From positions 1-45,388 of the IMG/VR virus record IMGVR_UViG_3300031521_000117: DNA of 45,388 bases; one strand, written 5' to 3'. Within the stretch, counting starts at the first letter, position 1; every line of letters starts with the position of its first letter. Made by a program: the position numbers and the translations under genes. Source of the DNA: a virus. The notes beneath the pieces are model-generated. The model searched no databases. It had not been told where the DNA came from and worked only from the letters and a program-made list of their open reading frames with translations. Shown here in pieces: positions 29,916 through 37,473 of the stretch.

Positions 29916-30489
29916 AAATTCGTTTTGATCTCATGAAAATGTATTGTTCCTCTGCGCTGTTTTCCGAAAAGTTTCCTGATCCTTCGATCACATAATGAGC
30001 ATCGCCCACACGGGCAGCCATTACTTTTTTATGTGTCCAGGCATATTCAACCTGAAAGTTATCCATGCTCTTAATCATCATGTCGAGCTGGTCTTTTACT
30101 TTTGGCATCCGGTATCTAATACTTTCGGCGATGTAAAGGCAGATGTCACCAATCTCATTGTTGCGGATCCGGCTCGATAAACTATCCAGGATCCGGGTAT
30201 TGATTGAATAGGTAGCAATAAACAGATCATCAATCCTTCCGGCATGTTTGATCAGGTAAACGATGAAAGTAAAAGCATTAAAACTATTGGTCGATTCAAG
30301 GAAAAACACTTCATTTTCTTCAGGAAGTTTTCCGCAAAGCATTTTGATGGTTGCAACCTTTTGTTCGTGCATTTCATCAAAGCGGATCCGGAGCGACTTC
30401 GAATTGGTTTCTTTGGTCGATAGCCCCGATTCTTCGCCTTTTTCAAATGGCTTTGGCTTCAGATCCTGTATGTTGAAGAATTTAGCCAT
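29887..30489 (-). CDS. PLD-like (HKD motif) protein
   Basis: 200 residues. THKKVMAARVGDAHYVIEGS (H153, K155) followed by GNFSENSAEEQY is one HxK...GSxN motif of the phospholipase D-like superfamily, which includes Nuc-type endonucleases. The part before it (EVFFLESTNSFNAFTFI, IDDLFIATYSIN) fits the fold's first strands. Single-motif members act as dimers. In this family the enzyme may cut DNA or phospholipid; among packaging genes a nuclease is more likely. Overlaps neighbours on both sides, so it is inside the packaging unit. Confidence 0.7.
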   Translation of the reverse strand: MAKFFNIQDLKPKPFEKGEESGLSTKETNSKSLRIRFDEMHEQKVATIKMLCGKLPEENEVFFLESTNSFNAFTFIVYLIKHAGRIDDLFIATYSINTRILDSLSSRIRNNEIGDICLYIAESIRYRMPKVKDQLDMMIKSMDNFQVEYAWTHKKVMAARVGDAHYVIEGSGNFSENSAEEQYIFMRSKRIYEFRTGYTK

Positions 30490-31288
30490 TGATTCCTAAT
30501 ATTCGTTTAACCTCTGCCAGCTCTCCCTGCACTTCTTTTAACCTGGCTTCGCGTTCACCGTTTAGGTGTGGTTTGTCAGCTTTCTTAATTTCGCTCTCGA
30601 TACGCCAAATCCGGTGCGGCAATGTTTTACTATATAGCTGAACCAGCTCTATTACATTTTTGCCCCTGAGTTCGTCAAATCGCTTGTATTGATCAAATAT
30701 GCGGTGTTGTCCTAATACCGTTCCATGTTGCTTATAGTAATCCAATTCCTCATGAATCTGCCTGTTTTCTTTGAAGTTCTCGATCAGAGCATGAGCAACC
30801 TGGTAACATTCATCCAGACTGGAGCAATCGAACAGTTGTTTATGGGCTTCGGTGTATCGTTCCCAGCAGCTGATTTTATCGGCTGCTAATGCCTTAAGTT
30901 GTGGGGGACATTCTGGTCTGGAAAGAAATGGCCAATCGTTCCTAAAGGAATGCTTATTCCTATCTTTTCTAATCCTGACTTCAATCTCTTTCTTTGATTC
31001 TTCACTTCCATGCCCGACTTCTCCAGACTCTGGTTTTTTACTACTTTTTTCATGATTTTCGTTGACTATTGTTTGAAATTTAAAAAATGTAATATCCATC
31101 ATGTCGCAAATAGTTAAGTATAACCTTTCGCGATTTCCTTCAGGATCTTTTTTTAGTTCAGAAAGAAAAACCTGATCCGGGAATAAGGATGCATAAAGCG
31201 CGACACCTGATTTAACAGGTGCCCCGCTTCGCATCCAGGTTACAACCTTTACCCGGTCAGCTTTTAATTTTAGTTTTCGAACCTGCAT
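30482..31288 (-). CDS. Hypothetical protein of the packaging unit (268 aa)
   Basis: 268 residues, helical and highly charged. KADRVKVVTWMRSGAPVKSG begins it; a Lys/Glu/Ser-rich linker (KPESGEVGHGSEESKKE) follows near residue 87, then RPECPPQLKALAADKISCWE and a long C-terminal coiled coil (SEIKKADKPHL, ARLKEVQGELAEVKRI). No family recognised. The basic start and coiled-coil end suggest DNA or protein scaffolding. It overlaps the glycosyltransferase-like gene by 19 bases and the PLD-like gene by 8. Confidence 0.5.
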   Translation of the reverse strand: MQVRKLKLKADRVKVVTWMRSGAPVKSGVALYASLFPDQVFLSELKKDPEGNRERLYLTICDMMDITFFKFQTIVNENHEKSSKKPESGEVGHGSEESKKEIEVRIRKDRNKHSFRNDWPFLSRPECPPQLKALAADKISCWERYTEAHKQLFDCSSLDECYQVAHALIENFKENRQIHEELDYYKQHGTVLGQHRIFDQYKRFDELRGKNVIELVQLYSKTLPHRIWRIESEIKKADKPHLNGEREARLKEVQGELAEVKRILGING

Positions 31289-32175
31289 TTGAATGAAAAA
31301 AAGCTATTAAGGATTTCCGATAGTTTATCGGTCCATCCGCTTTCTGAATTACTGATCAGCTTTTTACGCAACAATAGTTTTTGAAGCCGATCCAAATCAG
31401 CATTTTGGCGGTAAACACCAATTTTCAGGTTGTCGTGTTCAAGTGGAATAGGTCCTTCGCATTCGTAAGGCACAAAGCGAGGAAAATAGTAATTGAAATA
31501 AAGCGTAGCAACCAAATGTGGCTCAGTGCGAAGATTGAAAGTTGCAATTAATGCAAAGAGTTTTTCTTTTTCAAAAACAAATGGTATATGTATCGAAAAG
31601 TCCCAGGTTGAGCAATTATTTTTGATCAGCAAATCTGCTGTTCTTTTTTTGTTTTGCTGGTATAGTGTCGAACCAAGATGTTTGTTTTCCAACTTGCCGG
31701 TACATTTTAGCGTTTCAAAATCGGCCAGCATACAGGGAGTAATCAGGTATTGATCATCATTTGCCCAGATGAATTTTTCAGTTACCAGGTCAGAATCAAT
31801 GGCCAGCATCATTTTATTGACCACATCGAGCGGCGGGTTATTGCTGATCCGTTCACATTCGATCACATGTACCAGGTTATTCATCCACGGTTCACGGTCG
31901 CCGATCACCACAATATTCATTTCTTCCCTGAAGTTTTCGGACCATCCGCGCAATGCCAGCTGTAATTCATTACCCTGTGCAAGTGCTTTCACGTAAGGGA
32001 TACAAACTGTTACCCGTTCAGGAGCAAATTGAGTTTCCTGTGTTTCTGATGGCACGGCGTTAATTGAAGCTTTTAACGCTTCAAACTGATATGTAACTTC
32101 TCCGAATGTAGTATACAGTTGATAATAAGCTGCAAGTATTTCAGTCTTAGTGTTTTTTTTGGTAATTCTTTCCAT
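31270..32175 (-). CDS. Glycosyltransferase-like protein (301 aa)
   Basis: 301 residues. RVTVCIPYVKALAQGNELQL resembles the beginning of a GT-A fold, and EKFIWANDDQYLITPCML (about 139-156) has the NDD acidic motif in the position of DxD, similar to the Stealth/capsule phosphotransferase and related GT-A proteins. IPFVFEKEKLFALIATFNLR fits their second half. It leads the unit that carries the terminase, with its own late promoter (32198-32232). It may modify a virion or surface glycan; the substrate cannot be guessed. A non-catalytic glycan-binding role cannot be excluded. Confidence 0.65.
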   Translation of the reverse strand: MERITKKNTKTEILAAYYQLYTTFGEVTYQFEALKASINAVPSETQETQFAPERVTVCIPYVKALAQGNELQLALRGWSENFREEMNIVVIGDREPWMNNLVHVIECERISNNPPLDVVNKMMLAIDSDLVTEKFIWANDDQYLITPCMLADFETLKCTGKLENKHLGSTLYQQNKKRTADLLIKNNCSTWDFSIHIPFVFEKEKLFALIATFNLRTEPHLVATLYFNYYFPRFVPYECEGPIPLEHDNLKIGVYRQNADLDRLQKLLLRKKLISNSESGWTDKLSEILNSFFSFKCRFEN

Positions 32176-32197
32176 TTCAGTAAATTTTTGAGTTTAC

Positions 32198-32232
32198 CGA
32201 AGTTGGCTGATTTGCAATTGCAAATAAAGGAC
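32198..32232 (-). promoter_or_regulatory. Late promoter 6: GTCCTTT-N20-CAACTTCG (packaging unit)
   Basis: Minus strand GTCCTTT (32232-32226), 20 bases, CAACTTCG (32205-32198), the weakest -7 match (4 of 6). It follows the terminator at 32239-32265 and leads the gene starting at 32175. Confidence 0.55.
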
Positions 32233-32238
32233 ACAAAA

Positions 32239-32265
32239 AAAGCCTGCAGGATCTCTGCAGGCTTT
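32239..32265 (-). terminator. Terminator after the capsid unit
   Basis: AAAGCCTGCAG (32239-32249) pairs with CTGCAGGCTTT (32255-32265), 11 bp, and runs into TTTTTTT on the minus strand. It ends the protease-capsid unit. Confidence 0.85.
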
Positions 32266-32287
32266 CACATATCGCATTTTAAACCGA

Positions 32288-32848
32288 TTAAATGCCTTCA
32301 CCACCGCTGCCATCATCGGTATCTAATACTGGTTTTGTTCCCAGGTAAAGCATCGATTTAGGTCCACGCATAACAGACTTCATTTTAACGGTTGTTTTCA
32401 AACCGTCTTTATCGTCTTGTTCATCCACATCAAACATCAGAGGTTCATTCGGAGTACCATGAATTTTTGCTTTCAGAAAACCACGACGGAATGAACATGC
32501 ACCAAGTCTTTCATTGATGTTATTTTCTTTCCATTCTTCAAATCCAACTTCATCGCCAGGATGTGCGAATTCGAGATTGTGGATAAATCCTTTTGCATCC
32601 ATATCACCTTCACCAGTATCGTTTCGTTTGATGCTGTCGGGAGTTGCATATATTGCAATGGCGTGAGCTCCGGTTTTAAAAGTCAGGTTCTGGCCTGCTA
32701 CACTTTTAACGTTATTGGCGTCGCGAGTCGGGAAAACTTCAACATCGTCCATCCTGAAGATGATAATGTTTGGATCTTTCCCCTGAGGTCTTCCGGGATT
32801 GGCTCCCGTTTTCGGTACACTTACCGGGGTGTAAATCAAAATTAACAT
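32288..32848 (-). CDS. Structural protein after the capsid gene (186 aa)
   Basis: 186 residues, starting MLILIYTPVSVPKTGANPGR, then IIIFRMDDVEVFPTRDANNV, AIAIYATPDSIKR, and an acidic Gly/Asp-rich C-terminus (DTDDGSGGEGI). It is probably beta-rich. Directly downstream of the major capsid gene and before a terminator, the usual place of a head-decoration or head-completion protein. I do not recognise a family. The hairpin at 32875-32902 between capsid gene and this one may lower its expression relative to the capsid protein. Confidence 0.6.
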   Translation of the reverse strand: MLILIYTPVSVPKTGANPGRPQGKDPNIIIFRMDDVEVFPTRDANNVKSVAGQNLTFKTGAHAIAIYATPDSIKRNDTGEGDMDAKGFIHNLEFAHPGDEVGFEEWKENNINERLGACSFRRGFLKAKIHGTPNEPLMFDVDEQDDKDGLKTTVKMKSVMRGPKSMLYLGTKPVLDTDDGSGGEGI

Positions 32849-32874
32849 ATCTGTAATTTTTAAAGAGTTAATGA

Positions 32875-32902
32875 AGTAAGCCCCGTTTAATTGGGGCTTA
32901 CT
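32875..32902 (-). terminator. Hairpin between the capsid and following gene
   Basis: AGTAAGCCCC (32875-32884) pairs with GGGGCTTACT (32893-32902), 10 bp. No T run follows on the minus strand, so partial termination or protection of the capsid mRNA 3' end is more likely than full termination. Confidence 0.6.
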
Positions 32903-32914
32903 CAGTATGTTTTA

Positions 32915-34360
32915 TTAAACACCGGCACCGCCGCTGTCAATAACTTCGTCAGGAATAAAATAGAATACACCTTCAGCAATGGCGAAACCAATACCGAAAC
33001 GGAATTCACCAATTACATGCACATCGTAATCGTACGATTTCATTCTGAGGTTTGTAGCTCCCGGTTCGTTAATATGACGCAAACCAATGAAGTTTTCTTT
33101 TGGTGTAGTAAGAATTGCACCTGAATCGGTCAAGTTGTACCTGGGTGCAAGCCGATTGCGGGTATAGTCAATCACATCGCCACCAAATTGTGGATCGGAA
33201 GATCCTTCGCCATACAATTTTTTGTAAGCGCGTTTGTACATACGGTACAAAGTTGGATCGATATAAACAGGCATATCGCGGCGTTTGTACTTTTTGTCAA
33301 TCGAGTCGACAAACAAGTTAACTTGTTCCACGACATTAGAATCGGTGATGGATGAAGCTAAAGGAATAAAGTTCATTTTCTTGGCAGCGCCCAATGCTTT
33401 ATCCTTTTTCAGCTGTGTTAAATATCCGTCGATCGATTTCAAAGGATTCTGACCAGCATCTCCTTCATCAACTTCTGACCATACAAGCTCGTCGAACTCA
33501 CCGTTTGCGCAAACATCATCCAAATCTTCCATTGCTTTTGGGGCAATAAGTTGATTCACGATGTATTGGGTAATCGGGTGTTGTTCCAAATCTTTCGATT
33601 CGTCGTACATTCCAAAAATCCAGTCTTTCACGTCAGATGGCGTGATTAAAACGTTGATTTTAAAACGTCTCAAAGGAATTTCAAGCGGAGTAAAAGAAGT
33701 ATCGCCAAGAGGCGTGAACTTAGGAACAAATTGCTGAATTACCGAAGTAATCAACGATTTTTCAGCCTTGTACGAATGGATTTCGCGCTTCCAAGTTAGA
33801 TCTTGGGCAGTTTCAAAGCCCTGGAATATCTGACCAATCATGTCGAGCTTCACATAGTCAATCAAACTGCCAAATTCGGAAATAACCGAATCAACATTGA
33901 TTGTTTCACCGGCAGCCAATATGCGGTGATCGCCAGCCAGGTAATCAGCAGCAATTTTATTGTGCTGAAATCCCATGTTAGGTTTAAATTTCAAAACCTT
34001 TTTCCCTTTTTCGTTCGATACATACTCAGCAGCCGGTTCCGGCTCAGTTACATTGGCAAGTTTTTCAACTTGTCCTTTAAGCTTCAAATTCTCGGCAGTA
34101 GTTGCTTCCATGGTTTTTTTCATTTCTGCAAAACTTCCTTCGAGATTTTTAAGAGTAGCTTCGAGGCGAGCCCGACCAGGATCTTCTCCGGTAGCTTCAA
34201 ATTTTGCCAAATCAGCCTCGAACTTGGCAACAAACTTCTCCCCGTATTCTTCGGAGAGTCGCTGTTTCTGCTCATCGGAAAGAACAGATTTGCCGTCTTT
34301 AGTGGCAAATGCTTCAATTCCCAAAAAGCCTAAAACCAAACCCAAATAATGTTTAAACAT
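32915..34360 (-). CDS. Major capsid protein, HK97 fold, with N-terminal scaffold-like domain
   Basis: 481 residues from the ATG at 34360 (a longer frame would overlap the protease gene). Residues about 20-110 are a charged coiled coil (DEQKQRLSEEYGEKFVAKFE, EATLKNLEGSFAEMKKTMEA) like the delta scaffold domain that the head protease removes. The rest is an HK97-type shell protein: ADYLAGDHRILAAGETINV, KSLITSVIQQFVPKFTPLG, NFIGLRHINEPGATNLRMKS. The N-terminal MFKHYLGLVLGFLGIEAF is unusually hydrophobic. It follows the S49 protease gene directly, as in HK97-like phages. Confidence 0.8.
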   Translation of the reverse strand: MFKHYLGLVLGFLGIEAFATKDGKSVLSDEQKQRLSEEYGEKFVAKFEADLAKFEATGEDPGRARLEATLKNLEGSFAEMKKTMEATTAENLKLKGQVEKLANVTEPEPAAEYVSNEKGKKVLKFKPNMGFQHNKIAADYLAGDHRILAAGETINVDSVISEFGSLIDYVKLDMIGQIFQGFETAQDLTWKREIHSYKAEKSLITSVIQQFVPKFTPLGDTSFTPLEIPLRRFKINVLITPSDVKDWIFGMYDESKDLEQHPITQYIVNQLIAPKAMEDLDDVCANGEFDELVWSEVDEGDAGQNPLKSIDGYLTQLKKDKALGAAKKMNFIPLASSITDSNVVEQVNLFVDSIDKKYKRRDMPVYIDPTLYRMYKRAYKKLYGEGSSDPQFGGDVIDYTRNRLAPRYNLTDSGAILTTPKENFIGLRHINEPGATNLRMKSYDYDVHVIGEFRFGIGFAIAEGVFYFIPDEVIDSGGAGV

Positions 34361-34361
34361 T

Positions 34362-35333
34362 TTAATTAAAATTAGATGAAACGTATTTTTCCACAAAGGC
34401 TGATTTAGCGAGGTCACGGGCATATTGGATCGCAAGATCAATTGTTCCAACTTCGTCAATCAAACCCACCTCTTTGGCGTTAAGTGAATTTTCTTTTGAA
34501 TTTTGAGCGAAAAACATCCGCCCATTGAGTAAGCCAGGAACTTCAAGGTTTAACTTGGTTGCGCGATTGGCTTTAATGGCATTCTGAAAAGCAATAGCCA
34601 AAGGCGAAAGTTCTTCCTGCTGAATTTCTTCGTACTTTCCTTCCAGCGCCAGTTTGAACGGCCTGTTTTTATATTCCGACTCCGGGGCATAGATTGAATG
34701 GAATTTATATCCTTCAGCTTCGTAAACTGGCTGAACGTCCCAAAAGCTCATCATTACCCCAATTGACCCGAATTCGGCTGATATGTTGTTGTTGGCAACT
34801 ACACGGGTACAAGCCGAAGCTACCCATTCGGCTGCGCTTGCACAAAGATCGGCGCTGGCAACAACCGGCTTTTTCATTTGGTTACGAATTTTGGCAATGG
34901 CCTGAACCATCGGAGCAACTGCATCAACAGAACCACCGCCCGAATCAATGTCGATAATGATGGATGAGATATTACGGTGAGCAGCAGCCTCCAACATCTG
35001 ACCGGCAATTTCTTCAGTTCCGTAAGTGCATTCGGTCCCGTATTTCAGCATGGTGCCTTTCAGTGGGATGATGATAGTTGATCCCAGGGGAGCTTTATCC
35101 AGTGAATTTCCGGAGATAGTTTCGCCTGAGCCGGTAACGGCACAAATGGGAAGAGCGGCGCGTACTTTTTCAAGTTCGGTCGTTTGATCCATTCCGCTCC
35201 AGTCGCGATTCATGAGTTGCTGAATGGTTGCACCTTGAGCCAATGCTATGTCGGGATGAATTGCCCAAATACCTCGTTTAATTTGCGAGGCCAGAAGGAA
35301 CTGCCATTGTTGTCGTAATACTGAATCTCTCAT
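34362..35333 (-). CDS. Head maturation protease, S49 (SppA-like)
   Basis: 323 residues. IIIDIDSGGGSVDA (about 125-138) is the S49/ClpP oxyanion loop, and KKPVVASADLCASAAEWVAS (about 154-173) holds the nucleophile serine, most likely S166. ARVVANNNISAEFGSIGVM-like text (about 178-195) follows, and NSLNAKEVGLIDEVGTIDLA closes the domain. It should cleave the scaffold-like part of the capsid protein during head maturation. It leads the capsid unit with a late promoter whose -7 ends 5 bases before the ATG, so its mRNA may lack a leader. Confidence 0.88.
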   Translation of the reverse strand: MRDSVLRQQWQFLLASQIKRGIWAIHPDIALAQGATIQQLMNRDWSGMDQTTELEKVRAALPICAVTGSGETISGNSLDKAPLGSTIIIPLKGTMLKYGTECTYGTEEIAGQMLEAAAHRNISSIIIDIDSGGGSVDAVAPMVQAIAKIRNQMKKPVVASADLCASAAEWVASACTRVVANNNISAEFGSIGVMMSFWDVQPVYEAEGYKFHSIYAPESEYKNRPFKLALEGKYEEIQQEELSPLAIAFQNAIKANRATKLNLEVPGLLNGRMFFAQNSKENSLNAKEVGLIDEVGTIDLAIQYARDLAKSAFVEKYVSSNFN

Positions 35334-35338
35334 AGATA

Positions 35339-35373
35339 CAATATTACTCCTGGCATAGGGGCAATTAAAGGAC
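35339..35373 (-). promoter_or_regulatory. Late promoter 7: GTCCTTT-N20-TAATATTG (capsid unit)
   Basis: Minus strand GTCCTTT (35373-35367), 20 bases, TAATATTG (35346-35339; 5 of 6 matches). It overlaps the stop codon of the upstream gene and is the only one of the seven without a preceding hairpin. ATG of the protease follows after 5 bases. Confidence 0.65.
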
Positions 35374-35813
35374 TATGTAAGCCAGTAATTTGGATCAGGC
35401 GATTTCCAGACACTTTCTACTTTCCGGCTGGTAGTAGTGTTCGATGCAGTTTTAATATAAAGACGGGGAGCTACTTCCAGGTTGCCGATCAATTTTTTCA
35501 AACCGCTTTTGTATTCGATCCTGATCAGAAGTTTTCTTCCTGAAATTTCGGCGATGTCACCCGGGGTGTTTACTTCATGTCCGGGGCATGTTGCTGACAA
35601 GTTGTTTGTGAATATCGTTTCACCAATTTCTTCACCAGGAACTTCCTGTAGATCGATGGTTCCGATCGTAGTATTGATCAGGTTCCACTTTTTCCCGGTT
35701 TTGAAAGTTACTGTTCTATAATTTGCGGCGCCTGGCACCAGCGAAGCAATATCTTCGGGTAATGCATACGATATCGAAATTGGGCGATCTGTCGAGAGTA
35801 ATTTTGTTTCCAT
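35373..35813 (-). CDS. Hypothetical, probably structural protein (146 aa)
   Basis: 146 residues, starting METKLLSTDRPISISYALPE, then FKTGKKWNLINTTIGTIDLQ and a basic beta-rich C-terminal half (RKLLIRIEYKSGLKKLIGNL). No motif recognised. It stands just before the head protease gene, whose promoter overlaps its stop codon, and is probably expressed with the gene 35879-36403. It could be a head-related or regulatory protein; position is the only clue. Confidence 0.5.
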   Translation of the reverse strand: METKLLSTDRPISISYALPEDIASLVPGAANYRTVTFKTGKKWNLINTTIGTIDLQEVPGEEIGETIFTNNLSATCPGHEVNTPGDIAEISGRKLLIRIEYKSGLKKLIGNLEVAPRLYIKTASNTTTSRKVESVWKSPDPNYWLT

Positions 35814-35878
35814 GATGGGTTTATTTTTATATAAAACAGCTAATTTTTACAATTTTAATAAAATGATTTCGTAAATAT

Positions 35879-36403
35879 TTAAATATCAACTTCTAACAAT
35901 TCTTTGAAAGTTATTTCTTCGGTTTTCCTCCGATTTCGGTAATCGTTTTTTTTGATGGCGTCAAAATTTACTACATTGTTCCTAACATTCAGTCCGCGGA
36001 GTATCGCTTCAATAATTGCCGTTCGCTCGCGGTTTTTTTCGTAACCAATTTCAAAGCGTCTCTTTACCCATTTATTAAATTCATATTCAACTCCATTTTC
36101 AATTTTCTGAAGTCCCCAATTGCTTACATACAAAAATCCTGATTTCAGACCATATTGATTTTGTAGCGTTATCGGTAAAATAATATCAACCGCATTGGAA
36201 ATGGAAGGCCGTTTCGGACGGCAATTTGTTGATAGAATATGAGAGTGAATCAAAAGACCAATATCTTCTTTTAAATTGATTGCAATTTCATTGCTTTCAG
36301 TGGGGGTTTTAAATATAAACCTGCAGAAAGCTTCCAGGATAGGATTAAGCGAAATTGTAACTATTGGCTTATTTTCCAGATTTACATTTTTATGAATAGG
36401 CAT
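35879..36403 (-). CDS. Hypothetical protein at the early/late border (174 aa)
   Basis: 174 residues with a basic C-terminal half (FNKWVKRRFEIGYEKNRERT, KKNDYRNRRKTEEITFKELL) and a hydrophobic middle (AVDIILPITLQNQYGLKSGF). Similar small basic proteins exist in Bacteroidota phages and mobile elements, but I cannot name the family. It is the first gene after the iteron region and could bind that DNA (for example as an origin or packaging factor); this is only inference. No membrane segment. Confidence 0.55.
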   Translation of the reverse strand: MPIHKNVNLENKPIVTISLNPILEAFCRFIFKTPTESNEIAINLKEDIGLLIHSHILSTNCRPKRPSISNAVDIILPITLQNQYGLKSGFLYVSNWGLQKIENGVEYEFNKWVKRRFEIGYEKNRERTAIIEAILRGLNVRNNVVNFDAIKKNDYRNRRKTEEITFKELLEVDI

Positions 36404-36553
36404 TTTACCGGATTTAAGTTTATAAATCCGGCAGTTGAAGCGGCACTAAGATAATCAAAATGTTGAACGTTTGACGAATAAAATTGAACAATTTATTTCT
36501 GTAGTGGGTGATCAATTTTTTTTCTTAAAGTTGGCTACATTTTTAGTGTTTTG

Positions 36554-36768
36554 CTTACTTCGCTTACTTCGCGGGATTAACTGTCAATATGTCAGAATTT
36601 TATATAATAATTTAATCGTTATGCTGCGAAGTAAGTTTTAATAAAAAAAAGTAAGCGAAGTAACTAAAAGTAAGTTGTAGTAACCGAATAACATTATTTA
36701 TGTATAGCTAATTATTTGAAATACAGTAATATAATTAAGAAAAAGTAAGAGAAGTAAGCGAAGTAAGT
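36554..36768. repeat. Iteron cluster: 9-bp GAAGTAAGC repeats (candidate origin)
   Basis: At least nine copies or near copies of a 9-bp unit with consensus GAAGTAAGC: two in reverse orientation at 36554-36572 (CTTACTTCG twice), one at 36627-36635, three to four at 36648-36684, and three head-to-tail at 36742-36768. They lie in a 540-bp AT-rich gene-free stretch (36404-36943) between the replication and late regions. Tandem iterons beside AT-rich DNA are usual at replication origins; they could instead be operators of a late regulator. Confidence 0.55.
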
Positions 36769-36840
36769 AGTTTTAGCTCTAAGTATTGCTATTCGTATTT
36801 TATTTTCTCTAAATCTTCATTTTTGATGTATTTTTCTCTG

Positions 36841-36898
36841 AGGGGGGTGGAAGGGGGGGGCTTCGATAAACTCAGCCACCGAACTTCGTCGCCGGTAT
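36841..36898. repeat. Dispersed repeat plus G-run (families B/D)
   Basis: CTTCGATAAACTCAGCCACC, at 36861-36880, is a variant of the dispersed TTCGA..CTCAG repeat seen also at 17129-17153 and 41431-41494, and is preceded by AGGGGGGTGGAAGGGGGGGG (36841-36860). It borders the iteron region. TGGAAGGG (36848-36855) matches the E. coli KOPS octamer GGGNAGGG at 7 of 8 positions, which may be chance. Confidence 0.45.
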
Positions 36899-36943
36899 TG
36901 TATTAAACAGTATTTTAAAACTAATATTTTAGTTATATAATTA

Positions 36944-37180
36944 TTAATTACTACCTGCGGTGATTAATAAGTTGATTAGGTGTACCGGTTCGCTCTGTTT
37001 GTGTATGGTTGGGTTTTGATTGTTCGGTCCGGGTGCAATGTTCTGTATATCGATTTCCGGGTCTTTGGTGAGTGTTTCTTTGTAGCCTGGTATTGGTACC
37101 CGGACTATCCCTTTTCTTATCTCTACGCTCCCGGCACTAATTAAAAATGCCAGACCTTTCAGGATCTGGCAGCTTCGCAT
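36944..37180 (-). CDS. Small hypothetical early protein (78 aa)
   Basis: 78 residues from the ATG at 37180 (MRSCQILKGLAFLISAGSVE). A longer frame would overlap the interrupted gene upstream and gives an implausible sequence, so the shorter start is chosen; it lies 7 bases after that gene's stop. The N-terminal half has a hydrophobic segment (LKGLAFLISAG); the rest is polar, with KDPEIDIQNIAPGPNNQNPT and a C-terminal hydrophobic helix (VHLINLLITAG). No family recognised. It is the last gene before the iteron region. Confidence 0.5.
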   Translation of the reverse strand: MRSCQILKGLAFLISAGSVEIRKGIVRVPIPGYKETLTKDPEIDIQNIAPGPNNQNPTIHKQSEPVHLINLLITAGSN

Positions 37181-37187
37181 AATAGAA

Positions 37188-37472
37188 TCACCGGCATATA
37201 TCTCTGAATTTCTCCCAAAAATACTCAACACATTCTTTCGCTCCTTTGAATGTATTGAAATGGCTGCAATAGTGTGGCATATCGTTACCATTTACCGGGA
37301 ATTGTGTGGAAACGGCAAATTCAACCCGACCATTTAATTCAAATCGTTTAACCTAGGCAATGTGCCGGTCCTTGAAAAAACACTTTCGTGCCCATCGTCC
37401 GTATTTATCGGGTTCATCGTCGTGGGAGTAACGGCATTTCCAACGAAGCTCAGCCTGTTCGTTCTGTTCCAT
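37188..37472 (-). pseudogene. Small early gene interrupted by an in-frame TAG
   Basis: The ATG at 37472 opens MEQNEQAELRWKCRYSHDDE..RWARKCFFKDRHIA, then TAG (37355-37353), and the same frame continues VKRFELNGRVEFAVSTQFPV..MPHYCSHFNTFKGAKECV..FRDICR to TGA at 37188. Both halves read like protein (aromatic- and Cys-rich, no other stop), and the total of 94 sense-plus-stop codons fits one small gene. The start overlaps the previous stop region closely (TAATATG). Causes could be a mutation, an assembly error, or stop readthrough. No function is known. Confidence 0.6.
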
Positions 37473-37473
37473 A

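Noticed and set aside
36640-36770. CRISPR array
   Set aside because: The repeats are only 9 bp, tandem or irregularly spaced, without unique spacers of constant length; iterons fit better.
36848-36855. KOPS-like site for the FtsK-gamma-like domain
   Set aside because: Only 7 of 8 matches to an E. coli motif, within a G-run of a dispersed repeat; too weak to claim.
37181-37291. Upstream extension of the gene at 36944-37180
   Set aside because: It overlaps, in another frame, the second half of the interrupted gene 37188-37472, which has far better protein character.
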